This document shows, in pieces, positions 47,352-55,778 of a stretch of DNA of 64,000 bases. Below the pieces are notes generated by a model. It made no database searches. It was not told where the DNA came from and saw only the letters and a list, made by a program, of their open reading frames with translations. The DNA comes from Sva-07 sp963717385 (GTDB taxonomy: Bacteria; Actinomycetota; Acidimicrobiia; Acidimicrobiales; Ilumatobacteraceae): assembly GCA_963717385.1 (NCBI GenBank), contig CAVQWE010000003.1:310001-374000 (forward strand), in the 5' to 3' direction. The position numbers and the translations under genes are program-made. Within the stretch, counting starts at the first letter, position 1. Each line of letters starts with the position of its first letter.

Positions 47352-48116
47352 GTGACGAACGAGCCCGAACCATCCGCGAGCGCCGGCGGTCTGCGGGATC
47401 ACGACCTGTGGGAGGCCCACGCCGACTGGTGGATCGACGGATTCACCGAGGGTGCCGACCCGGAGTACGTCGAGCAGATCCTGCCGATGGCGGCGACAGA
47501 GCTCGACGGGTTCGATCGAGTCCTCGATCTCGGGTGCGGCGACGGACAGATCAGTCGGTTGCTTGCGACTGCAGGAGCTGACGTCGTCGGCGTCGACCCG
47601 ACGTGGAATCAGATCCGAGTGGCTCACGAACGCGGTGGGGGAGCGGCGTACGCCCGAACCGAAGCTGCCGAGCTCCCATTCGTCGACGACGCATTCGATG
47701 CAGTGGTTGCCTGCCTCGTGTTCGAGCACATCGACGACGTCGACGGCGCCATCTCCGAGGTGGCTCGAGTGCTCCGGCCCGGCGGCCAGTTCAGTTTCTT
47801 CCTCAACCACCCGTTGCTGCAGACGCCAGGCAGCGGGTGGATCGACGATCACACGATCGATCCGCCCGAGCAGTACTGGCGCATCGGGCCGTATCTCGTC
47901 GAGCAGGACTCGGTCGAGCAGGTCGAGCAGGGCGTGTTCATCCGATTCGTCCATCGCCCGCTGTCTCGGTATCTCAATGTCCTCGCCGAGCAGGGCTTGC
48001 TGCTCGAACGCATGGTCGAGCCCGCTCCACCCGAGGGTTTCCTCGACCGCGCCTTCGAATACGCCGAGGCCGCAGCCATCCCGAGGCTGCTCTACCTTCG
48101 CCTGCGCCGCGCCTGA
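47352..48116 (+). CDS. Class I SAM-dependent methyltransferase
   Basis: 254 residues from GTG 47352. Motif I is VLDLGCGDGQIS; the acidic end of strand 2 is VVGVDPT; motif for strand 4 is FDAVVACLVFEHIDD, followed by VLRPGGQFSFFLNHP. This is the Methyltransf_11 type, acting on small molecules. The C-terminal segment contributes substrate residues not seen in characterised members. It is divergent from the LLM gene and lies before rapZ, separated by family B copy 9. Confidence 0.85.
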   Translation: MTNEPEPSASAGGLRDHDLWEAHADWWIDGFTEGADPEYVEQILPMAATELDGFDRVLDLGCGDGQISRLLATAGADVVGVDPTWNQIRVAHERGGGAAYARTEAAELPFVDDAFDAVVACLVFEHIDDVDGAISEVARVLRPGGQFSFFLNHPLLQTPGSGWIDDHTIDPPEQYWRIGPYLVEQDSVEQVEQGVFIRFVHRPLSRYLNVLAEQGLLLERMVEPAPPEGFLDRAFEYAEAAAIPRLLYLRLRRA

Positions 48117-48140
48117 GTGCCGCCCCCAGGCGATGAGGGC

Positions 48141-48178
48141 GATGAGCGAAGGGGTCCCAGTGGTGCGGTTCGCTCATC
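48141..48178. repeat. 38-bp palindromic repeat, family B copy 9
   Basis: GATGAGCGAA ... TTCGCTCATC, single copy, between the methyltransferase stop and the rapZ start. A short GATGAG echo lies just before it (48132-48137). Confidence 0.8.
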
Positions 48179-48217
48179 ACCTCGCGGCTGATCCTCGGAT
48201 CGGTAGGGTTGGCGGTC

Positions 48218-49063
48218 GTGGCCGACATCGTGCTGATCACCGGGCTGTCGGGGGCGGGGCGCTCGGCTGTCGCCGATGTCCTCGAAGATCTCGGCTGGTT
48301 CGTCGTCGACAACCTGCCGACCGCGCTGATCGGCACGATCGTGGAGTTGGCCGCCAAGCCGACGTCCGACATCGAGCGTCTTGCGCTGGTCGCCGGACGC
48401 CAGCACACCGAGGTGCTCAGCAGGGTGGGCGAGTTGCGAGCCGACGGTCACGACGTTCGAATGGTCTTCCTCGATGCGACCACACCGGAACTCGTGCGAC
48501 GCTACGACGCGACGCGGCGCAGGCATCCGTTGGCTGACGAGGCCGACGGGCTCGTCGAGTCGATCGAACTCGAACGTTCGATGCTGACTCCGGTGCGCGA
48601 CGCCGCCGACCTGGTGATCGACACCAGCGACCTCAATGTGCATCAGCTGAAGGAACGCATCGACCACGCCTTCGACGCAGCGACGGGTTCGCGGTTGCAG
48701 GTCGCTGTCGAGAGTTTCGGGTTCAAGCACGGACTTCCACTCGATGCCGACATCGTGATGGACGTCCGTTTCCTGCCCAATCCTCACTGGGATGACGTGC
48801 TGCGGCCGCTCACCGGGCACGACCCGAAGGTGCGCGACTACGTGCTCGAAACGGCGGTCGGCTCGAACTTCGTCGAACAGTTCGACGCGTTGCTCGCCAT
48901 GCTGCTGCCGCAGTACCAGGGCGAAGGTCGCAGCTACCTCACGGTGGCGATCGGTTGCACCGGCGGCCGTCACCGTTCGGTGGCCATTGCCGAGGAACTC
49001 GCTGCACGCCTGCGTGGTCGTGGCGTCGCGGTCACCGCGTCTCACCGTGACCTGTCGCGCTGA
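48218..49063 (+). CDS. rapZ: RNase adapter protein RapZ / YvcJ-family nucleotide-binding protein
   Basis: 281 residues from GTG 48218 (GTAGGG lies 11 bases upstream). RapZ/YvcJ proteins bind nucleotides and, in E. coli, GlmZ-type sRNA; in Gram-positives they affect cell-wall metabolism and competence. Walker A is GLSGAGRS (9-16) with the Arg typical of actinobacteria; WFVVDNLPTALI and FGFKHGLPLDADIVMDVRFLPNP mark the C-terminal domain, closing with CTGGRHRSVAIAEEL. The usual downstream yvcK and whiA genes are missing; gap follows after 150 bp. Confidence 0.92.
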   Translation: MADIVLITGLSGAGRSAVADVLEDLGWFVVDNLPTALIGTIVELAAKPTSDIERLALVAGRQHTEVLSRVGELRADGHDVRMVFLDATTPELVRRYDATRRRHPLADEADGLVESIELERSMLTPVRDAADLVIDTSDLNVHQLKERIDHAFDAATGSRLQVAVESFGFKHGLPLDADIVMDVRFLPNPHWDDVLRPLTGHDPKVRDYVLETAVGSNFVEQFDALLAMLLPQYQGEGRSYLTVAIGCTGGRHRSVAIAEELAARLRGRGVAVTASHRDLSR

Positions 49064-49214
49064 CGACGTCCGCACCACCCTGCGTTCGCGTTGTACTTCG
49101 GATGGAGTGTCGCTGCCGAACCGTCACGCGAACGTGGTTGGGGAGCGAGCTCGAGCGACGAACTACAGTTGGTGTCGAACATCGTCGTTCCCCCACGCCT
49201 GAGGAGGCATCACC

Positions 49215-50224
49215 ATGACGGTCAGAGTCGGTATCAACGGTTTCGGACGCATCGGACGCAACTTCTTCGCGCCGCCAAAGCGAGCGGCGCCGACATCGAT
49301 TTCGTGGCGGTGAACGACCTCGGATCGATCGACACGATGGCGCATCTCCTCCAGTACGACTCGGTGCTCGGGCGCTACCCGACCAAGGTGACCGCCACGA
49401 AGTCGAGCATCAAGGCCGGTGGCGACACCCTCAAGGTGCTCAGCGAGCGCAATCCCGCCGACCTGCCGTGGGGCGACCTCGGCGTCGACGTCGTGGTCGA
49501 ATCGACCGGGTTCTTCAACAGCCGCGAGGCGGCCAGCGCGCACCTCGACGGTGGTGCACCGCTCGTGATCGTCTCGGCCCCAGCCTCGAACGCCGACATC
49601 ACGTTCGTCTACGGCGTCAACCACAAGGACTTCCGCATCAGCAAGCACAAGGTGATCTCCAACGCGAGCTGCACCACCAACTGTTTCGTCCCGATGGTCA
49701 AGGTGCTCGACGACGCCTTCGGTGTCGAGCAGGGTCTGATGACCACGATCCACTCCTACACCGGCGACCAGAACCTGGTGGACGGTCCGCACAGCGACAT
49801 GCGTCGGGCCCGTGGCGCGGCCATCAACATCGTGCCCACGTCCACGGGCGCGGCACGCGCAACGTCGTTGGTGATGGAGACAATGAAGGGCAAGCTCGAC
49901 GGAACCGCACTGCGCGTCCCCACACCGACCGGTTCGCTCACCGACTTCACGGTCAACCTCACGAAGGCTGCATCGGTCGAGGAGATCAACGCAGCGTTCG
50001 AATCGGCGAGCAAGAAGGCGCTCAAGGGCATTCTCAAGTACACCGAGGACCCCATCGTGTCGAGCGACATCGTCACCGACCCGCACTCGTGCGTGTTCGA
50101 CGCCGGGCTCACGATGAGCATGGGCAAGATGGTCAAGATCAACGGCTGGTACGACAACGAGTGGGGCTACTCGAACCGTCTCGTCGACCTGACGATGTTC
50201 ACCGGTTCCAAAGTCAAGCGCTGA
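49215..50224 (+). CDS. gap: Type I glyceraldehyde-3-phosphate dehydrogenase, one frameshift
   Basis: About 336 residues. The enzyme makes 1,3-bisphosphoglycerate from glyceraldehyde-3-phosphate with NAD+ and Pi. The start MTVRVGINGFGRIGRNFF is behind GAGGAGG. After FF one C is missing near 49269, which shifts the frame; restoring it gives RAAKASGADIDF. The catalytic Cys sits in SNASCTTNC (about residue 153), His in HSYTGDQ and the end has WYDNEWGYS. Since this is an essential glycolytic step with no other damage, I read the indel as error. It is followed by pgk and tpiA in one operon. Confidence 0.94.
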
Positions 50225-50237
50225 GGTCCGAGCGACG

Positions 50238-51383
50238 ATGAGCGAGATCCCGACACTGGAGGATCTGGAAGCGCAACTCGGCGATCTGTCTGGCAAGCGC
50301 ATCTTGGTGCGCACCGACTTCAACGTGCCGCTGGACGACGACGGCCAGATCACCGACGACTTCCGGATTCGCGCCGCCTTGCCGACGATCGAGTGGCTCA
50401 CCGACCGCGGAGCGAACGTCGTCACCGCCAGCCATCTCGGACGGCCCAAGGGTGCGCCCGATCCGAAGTTCTCGATGGATGCCGTGCGGGCCCGCTTGGA
50501 CGAGCTTGCGCCTGGTGTCGAGTTGCTCGAGAACCTCAGGTTCGATCCGGGTGAGACGTCCAACGATCCTGCATTCGTTGCCGCACTCGTCGACGGCATC
50601 GATGGCTACGTCAACGATGCGTTCGGCGCCTCGCACCGTGCGCACGCGTCGATCGTCGGCCCGCCGCAGTTCGTGCCGTCGGCGATGGGTCGACTGTTGC
50701 AGAAGGAGGTCGAGGTACTCCTCGGACTGCGCAACAAGCCGAAGCACCCGTTCGTGGCGATCCTCGGTGGAGCGAAGATCTCCGACAAGCTCGGGGTGGT
50801 CGAAGCGCTGCTGGAAGTCGTCGACTCGCTGGTGATCGGCGGGGCGATGTGCTTCACGTTCTTCGCCGCACAGGGCAAGCCGATCGGCGATTCGCTGTTC
50901 GAACCCGAGCAGGTCGACACCTGCAAACGGCTCCTCGCCGAGGCGACCGCCAAGGGCAAGGTCATCCATCTCCCCGACGACATCACCGGCACGATCGCCG
51001 ATGGCGAATACGCCACGTTCGGTACCCGCCTGCCCGATGGTGCCAAGGGCTTCGACATCGGACCGGGCTCGGCGGCGGCGTTCACCGACGTGATCATGGA
51101 CGCCCGCATGGTGTTCTGGAACGGTCCGATGGGCATGTTCGAAGACGAACGGTTCGCCTCGGGCACCCGCACCGTCGCGCAGGCCATGGCCGACACCAAA
51201 GCGTTCACCGTGGTCGGTGGCGGCGACTCGGCAGCGGCGCTCGCACAGTTCAAGCTCGACGACGAGGTCGACCACGTGTCCACCGGTGGTGGGGCCAGCC
51301 TCGAACTCCTCGAGAACGGCGACCTGCCTGGCCTCGACGCACTCCGCAACGCTGTGACCCAGAACGAATCGAAGGGATCCTGA
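50238..51383 (+). CDS. pgk: Phosphoglycerate kinase
   Basis: 381 residues, slightly shorter than the 390-400 usual. It transfers phosphate from 1,3-bisphosphoglycerate to ADP. Visible are VRTDFNVPL, TASHLGRPKG, the hinge region GAKISDKLGV, the glycine-rich nucleotide site WNGPMGMFE and VVGGGDSAAAL. It starts 13 bases after gap and its stop overlaps the tpiA start (TGATG), so translation is coupled. Confidence 0.96.
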   Translation: MSEIPTLEDLEAQLGDLSGKRILVRTDFNVPLDDDGQITDDFRIRAALPTIEWLTDRGANVVTASHLGRPKGAPDPKFSMDAVRARLDELAPGVELLENLRFDPGETSNDPAFVAALVDGIDGYVNDAFGASHRAHASIVGPPQFVPSAMGRLLQKEVEVLLGLRNKPKHPFVAILGGAKISDKLGVVEALLEVVDSLVIGGAMCFTFFAAQGKPIGDSLFEPEQVDTCKRLLAEATAKGKVIHLPDDITGTIADGEYATFGTRLPDGAKGFDIGPGSAAAFTDVIMDARMVFWNGPMGMFEDERFASGTRTVAQAMADTKAFTVVGGGDSAAALAQFKLDDEVDHVSTGGGASLELLENGDLPGLDALRNAVTQNESKGS

Positions 51384-52153
51384 TGGCTCGACGCCCACTC
51401 ATCTCCGGCAACTGGAAGATGAACCTCAACCACTTCGAGGCGATTCAAACCGTCCAGAAGCTGCACTATCTCGTGCCCAAGGAGACGTTGCAGGACGTCG
51501 ACGTGAGTATCCATCCGCCGTTCACCGACATTCGCAGTATCCAGACGGTGATCGAGTCCGAGGACTTCGAGTTCCATCTCGGCGCCCAGCACTGTCACTT
51601 CGAGGACACCGGGGCGTTCACTGGCGAGGTGTCGCCAGCGTTCCTCGCGAAGCTCAACGTGATCTACGTGATCGTCGGGCACTCCGAGCGACGCGAGATC
51701 TTCGGCGAAACCGACGAGATGGTCAACCGCAAGGTCGCCGCCATCCAGACGCACGGGATGATTCCGATCATGTGCTGCGGCGAGACGTTGGCCGAACGTG
51801 AAGCCGGCGAGACCGAGTCGAAGGTGCTCGGTCAGATCGAGGCCGGCCTCGCGGGCCGGACGAACGAGCAGATCGCTTCGCTCGTGATCGCCTACGAGCC
51901 GATCTGGGCGATCGGCACCGGCAAGACCGCCACGAGCGACGACGCCCAAACCGTGTGCGCTGCCATCCGGTCCAAGATTCGTGAGATGACCGACGACGTC
52001 ACTGCAGATTCGGTGCGTATCCAGTACGGCGGCTCGGTCAAGGGGGCCAACGCCACCGAGTTGATGGCGCAGCCCGACATCGACGGCGCTCTGGTCGGCG
52101 GAGCGAGCCTCGACCCCGACGAGTTCGCCAAGATCGTCCAGTTCGGAACCTGA
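51383..52153 (+). CDS. tpiA: Triosephosphate isomerase
   Basis: 256 residues. It interconverts dihydroxyacetone phosphate and glyceraldehyde-3-phosphate. Key residues are Lys in SGNWKMNL, His in VIVGHSERRE, catalytic Glu in AYEPIWAIGTGKTA (flexible loop), and the phosphate site IQYGGSVKG. ATG 51383 overlaps the pgk stop; the SD-like AAGGG lies in the pgk end. In most actinobacteria secG follows; here the peptide transporter operon lies between. Confidence 0.96.
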   Translation: MARRPLISGNWKMNLNHFEAIQTVQKLHYLVPKETLQDVDVSIHPPFTDIRSIQTVIESEDFEFHLGAQHCHFEDTGAFTGEVSPAFLAKLNVIYVIVGHSERREIFGETDEMVNRKVAAIQTHGMIPIMCCGETLAEREAGETESKVLGQIEAGLAGRTNEQIASLVIAYEPIWAIGTGKTATSDDAQTVCAAIRSKIREMTDDVTADSVRIQYGGSVKGANATELMAQPDIDGALVGGASLDPDEFAKIVQFGT

Positions 52154-52176
52154 ACTGTCACAGCAGGCCCGGCACG

Positions 52177-52200
52177 GTGTGACGGTGTGACGGTTTGACT
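52177..52200. promoter_or_regulatory. Tandem octamer repeats upstream of the peptide transporter operon
   Basis: GTGTGACG is repeated twice head to tail (52177-52192), followed by the related GTTTGACT (52193-52200). TTGACT at its end could be a -35 box. The 230-bp gap (52154-52383) holds nothing else I recognise except the ribosome-binding AGGAGG before GTG 52384. Eight-base phased repeats can bind a transcription activator, but no factor is known here. Confidence 0.35.
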
Positions 52201-52383
52201 TTTCACACAGACGAAACCTGGGTGGCTACCCCACGGTAACCAGCGCTGCTATGTTGCCTTGAGCTTCTTTCACCAGGGAGGGGGAAGAAGACGCGAACAC
52301 CACAGTCGAACGCCGATTCCGTCGGGCGGTTCCCGTGGTACCCACACCCTCCCGTTTCTGTACCCCATCCAGGAGGACAATAC

Positions 52384-54198
52384 GTGAACACGACACGAAG
52401 GGGCCGCTCGGCCCTCGCACTCGTTGCGGCGTCGGCGCTGGTCTTCGCAGCCTGTGGCAGCGATGACAACAGCGGCGACAGCGGAGACACCGGTGGCGAG
52501 ACCACCGACGCTCCCGACAGCACCGACATGACTGACGACACCACCGACACCGGGGAGGGTGACGGCGGTACAACTGCTGAGGGGATTGCCTACGGCAACG
52601 CTCAGGAGTTCAGCAACTACAACAACAACCTCGGCACCAGCAACTCGGTGAAGAACTCCATCGTTCTCAACGAGGTGCAGCCGAATCCGTTCAACTTCGC
52701 CGGCCCGACCGGTGGCCTCGAGCTCGACACCGAGCTCATGGACTCCGTCGAGCTGACGAGCGAAGACCCGCAGACCGTCGAGTACGTCGTCAACGCTGAC
52801 GCGGTGTGGTCCGATGGCGAGCCCATCGACTGCGACGACTTCCAGCTGCAGTACTACGCCAACAACGGCGCCTACTTCCAGCTCGACGATGCCGGCGAGC
52901 CGGTCATCGACGCAGAGACCGAAGCCGAAGTGTTCCTCTTCGACCTCGTCGGCACCAGCGGGTACGAGTCGATCGACACGCTCGAGTGCTCCGAGGATGG
53001 CAAGACCATCACGGCGACCTACGCCGAGCCGTTCGCCGACTGGCAGTCGCTCTTCGGTGGTCAGATCCCGGCCCACGTCATCGAGCGTGAGTCCGGCGTC
53101 GACGATCTCGTCGCAGCCTTCGAGGCCGACGACATCGAGGCCATCACGGCCGTTGCGGAGACCTACAACACCCTGTACACGGTGAACCCGGGCGAGATCA
53201 ACACCGACACCATGCTCTCCGGTGGCAAGTTCGCCATCGGTGCGTGGGAGCCGGGCGCCAGCGTCACGCTCGTCCCGAACGAGAGCTACTGGGGTACCCC
53301 GGCCGTGGGTCCGGTCACCATCCGCATCATCGCGGAAGAAGCTCAGTCGCAGGCGCTCGCCAACGGCGAGATCAGCGCGATGGACCCGCAGCCGAGCGTT
53401 GACCTCATCGGTCAGCTCGACGGCATCGACGGCGTCACCGTGGAGACCGGCAACCAGTACATCTGGGAGCACTTCGACTTCAACTTCAACAGCGAGATCT
53501 GGAGCGACATCCAGGTTCGTGAGGCATTCGCCAAGTGCTTGCCTCGCCAGCAGATGGTCGAAGCCCTCATCCAGCCGGTGAACCCTGAGGCCGAGGTCCT
53601 GAACAACCGTTGGATCCAGCCGTTCGAAGAGGGCTACCAGGACAACTCTGGTGGCGTCTCCGAGCTCGACCTCGAGGCCGCTCAGGCGCTCCTCGATGCC
53701 TCGGGTATCGCTCAGCCGGTCGAGGTTCGCCTCGGCTGGTTCGACAACGGTGGCAACCAGCGTCGTACCGACCAGGTCGCTCTCACCATCGAGAGCTGCA
53801 ACCAGATCGGCTTCAACATCACCGACTCCGGCTCCGAGACGTTCTTCGACGTCGAGCTGGCCGCTGGTGACTGGGACATCGCCATGTTCGCATGGGCAGG
53901 CAGCCCGCTGAAGAGCGGTGCGGTGTCGACCTACCAGCTGGGTGCCGGCAACAACGTCGGCAACATCGACATCCCGGAGATGGAGCCGCTCCTCGCCGAG
54001 ATGCTCGTCACCCCGGACCCGCAGGCCCAGATCGATCTGGCCAACCAGATCGACACGATCCTGTGGGAGAACCTGGCCACCATCCCGGTGTTCAGCTTCC
54101 CCGGCGTCGTCGCCTACAGCGATGACACCAGCAACGTGGTGTACAACCCGTCGCAGAACGGCCTGACCTGGAACGCTGCTTCTTGGCAGAAGTCCTGA
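52384..54198 (+). CDS. Peptide/nickel-type ABC transporter solute-binding lipoprotein (family 5)
   Basis: 604 residues from GTG 52384, with AGGAGG nine bases before. The signal peptide ends in the lipobox VFAAC with lipid Cys24, followed by an acidic Ser/Thr/Asp linker (25-65). The mature part is of the SBP_bac_5 (DppA/OppA) type: AVWSDGEPIDCDDF, a long central domain and QIDTILWENLATIPVFSFPGVVAYSD near the end. It should capture oligopeptides or similar ligands outside the membrane and deliver them to the four downstream components. It is the operon's first gene. The specific ligand is unknown. Confidence 0.92.
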   Translation: MNTTRRGRSALALVAASALVFAACGSDDNSGDSGDTGGETTDAPDSTDMTDDTTDTGEGDGGTTAEGIAYGNAQEFSNYNNNLGTSNSVKNSIVLNEVQPNPFNFAGPTGGLELDTELMDSVELTSEDPQTVEYVVNADAVWSDGEPIDCDDFQLQYYANNGAYFQLDDAGEPVIDAETEAEVFLFDLVGTSGYESIDTLECSEDGKTITATYAEPFADWQSLFGGQIPAHVIERESGVDDLVAAFEADDIEAITAVAETYNTLYTVNPGEINTDTMLSGGKFAIGAWEPGASVTLVPNESYWGTPAVGPVTIRIIAEEAQSQALANGEISAMDPQPSVDLIGQLDGIDGVTVETGNQYIWEHFDFNFNSEIWSDIQVREAFAKCLPRQQMVEALIQPVNPEAEVLNNRWIQPFEEGYQDNSGGVSELDLEAAQALLDASGIAQPVEVRLGWFDNGGNQRRTDQVALTIESCNQIGFNITDSGSETFFDVELAAGDWDIAMFAWAGSPLKSGAVSTYQLGAGNNVGNIDIPEMEPLLAEMLVTPDPQAQIDLANQIDTILWENLATIPVFSFPGVVAYSDDTSNVVYNPSQNGLTWNAASWQKS

Positions 54199-54235
54199 AC
54201 AGGTACGGGTCGCACTGACCTGACTACTGTGATTC

Positions 54236-54265
54236 GGGTGCGCCGGGCTCCGGCCCGGCGCACCC
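54236..54265 (+). terminator. Strong stem-loop between the binding protein and first permease gene
   Basis: Thirteen-base arms GGGTGCGCCGGGC (54236-54248) and complement (54253-54265) with loop TCCG, followed by a weak GATTCGTTT. As in many ABC operons it could end most transcripts after the binding-protein gene or protect its mRNA 3' end, giving an excess of binding protein over permease. Confidence 0.75.
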
Positions 54266-54287
54266 GATTCGTTTCAGCACCTCTCTT

Positions 54288-55778
54288 ATGTTCTTCTTCA
54301 TCGTTCGCCGCATGCTGATCGCCATCCCGATCCTGCTCGCGTCCTCGTTCGTGATGTTCTTCCTGGTCACCATCTCCGGTGACCCCTTGGCCGACCTGCG
54401 TCAGTCGACCAACCCCAACGTCGACCAGTTGATCGCCGCGCGCCGTCAACGTCTCAACCTCGATCAGGGGTTCTTCGAGCGCTATGTCGACTGGCTGAGC
54501 GGTCTGCTCCGCGGCGACTTCGGTCAGAACCGCGAGGGCCAGGATGTGTCTGCCCTGCTCGGTGACGCCGTCGTCACCACGTTCCGCCTCGTGCTGTTGG
54601 CAGCGCTGATTTCGATCGTGCTGGGCATCCTCTTCGGCATCATCACCGCCGTACGCCAGTACAGCGTCATCGACTACTCGTCGACATTCGCCGCCTTCTT
54701 GTTCTATTCGCTCCCGGTGTTCTGGCTGGCCGTGCTCCTCAAGGAATTCGGCGCCATCCGCTTCAACGACTTCCTCGAAGCACCTGGGCTCTCCGTCACC
54801 GGAATCATCATTCTGAGTGTGCTCCCGGCGATCTTTGCGTACGGCATCGTCCCGGGCACCGTGCAACGCAGGGCTCTGGTTGCTGCAGTGACCGGCGTCG
54901 TGTTTCTCGTCGTCCTCGTCATCATCGATGCCACCGACTGGATGCTCAATCCCGGCCTGTCGCTGCCGGTCGTCGTCGTGCTCGCAGCACTCGTCGGTCT
55001 CGGTGCTGCGGTGCTGTTCGCGCCGCTCGAGAACCGGCGGGTACTCGCAGCGGGGTTGGTGACGGCGCTCGTCGGTGTGGTCGGCTCGATCGTGTTCAGC
55101 TCGTGGATCGAAGATCCCACCTGGGGTCAGCTCATCTTGCTGGTGTTCTTCTCGCTGGTGACCGGCGCATTGATCGGATCGGTCGTCGGCGGACCGATCG
55201 ACCGTCGAGCGGCGGTCAGTGCCGGCATGTGGGCGACCATCGGCGTCGGTTTGATCGTGGTGTTCGATCAGTTCATCTCTGCGTGGGCACCCGGGCGCAC
55301 GATCGCCACGATCGGTCCGCAGAGCCCGAACCTCACCGGACCGTTCTGGGAGCGGATGATCGACTACGCCGGCCACCAGATCCTGCCGTCGATCACGCTG
55401 GCGCTCATCGGGTTCGCCACGTTCATGCGGTTCACGCGGTCGTCGATGCTCGAAACGCTCAAGTCCGACTACGTCCGCACCGCCAAGGCCAAGGGATTGC
55501 CCGGCACCCAGGTGATCATGCGCCATGCATTCCGAACGGCGCTGATCCCGGTGATGACCGTGATCACCATCAGCATCGCCGGCATCATCGAAGGTGCGGT
55601 CATCACCGAACGGGTCTTCGCCTGGAAGGGGATGGGTTCGTTGTTCATCGAGGGCCTCAACAACGTCGATCCGTACCCGGTGATGGGATTCCTGCTGGTC
55701 ACCTCGATCGTGATCATCTTCATGAACGCCGTCGCCGACATCATGTACGCCTATCTCGACCCGAGGATCCGTCGATGA
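54288..55778 (+). CDS. dppB: Peptide ABC transporter permease, DppB-type, with a large membrane insertion
   Basis: 496 residues; DppB proteins are usually 310-340. The N-terminal signature (FFIVRRMLIAIPILLASSFVMFF), the loop with GDFGQNREGQDV, and the EAA coupling loop (DYVRTAKAKGLPGTQVIMRHAFRTALIPV) are normal. Between about residues 165 and 325 there is an extra stretch of roughly five hydrophobic helices absent from standard DppB. The ATG at 54288 fits the conserved start. Its stop overlaps the next permease start (ATGA). The insertion's role is unknown. The inner-membrane channel half is certain. Confidence 0.88.
   Translation: MFFFIVRRMLIAIPILLASSFVMFFLVTISGDPLADLRQSTNPNVDQLIAARRQRLNLDQGFFERYVDWLSGLLRGDFGQNREGQDVSALLGDAVVTTFRLVLLAALISIVLGILFGIITAVRQYSVIDYSSTFAAFLFYSLPVFWLAVLLKEFGAIRFNDFLEAPGLSVTGIIILSVLPAIFAYGIVPGTVQRRALVAAVTGVVFLVVLVIIDATDWMLNPGLSLPVVVVLAALVGLGAAVLFAPLENRRVLAAGLVTALVGVVGSIVFSSWIEDPTWGQLILLVFFSLVTGALIGSVVGGPIDRRAAVSAGMWATIGVGLIVVFDQFISAWAPGRTIATIGPQSPNLTGPFWERMIDYAGHQILPSITLALIGFATFMRFTRSSMLETLKSDYVRTAKAKGLPGTQVIMRHAFRTALIPVMTVITISIAGIIEGAVITERVFAWKGMGSLFIEGLNNVDPYPVMGFLLVTSIVIIFMNAVADIMYAYLDPRIRR

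Noticed and set aside
49064..49214. A promoter for gap in the 150-bp gap after rapZ
   Set aside because: Only an isolated TACAGT (49164-49169) resembles a -10 box; no -35 at proper spacing.
52154..52176. TGTCACA...TGTGAC hairpin after tpiA as a terminator
   Set aside because: The stem is only about six pairs and no T-run follows; too weak to call.
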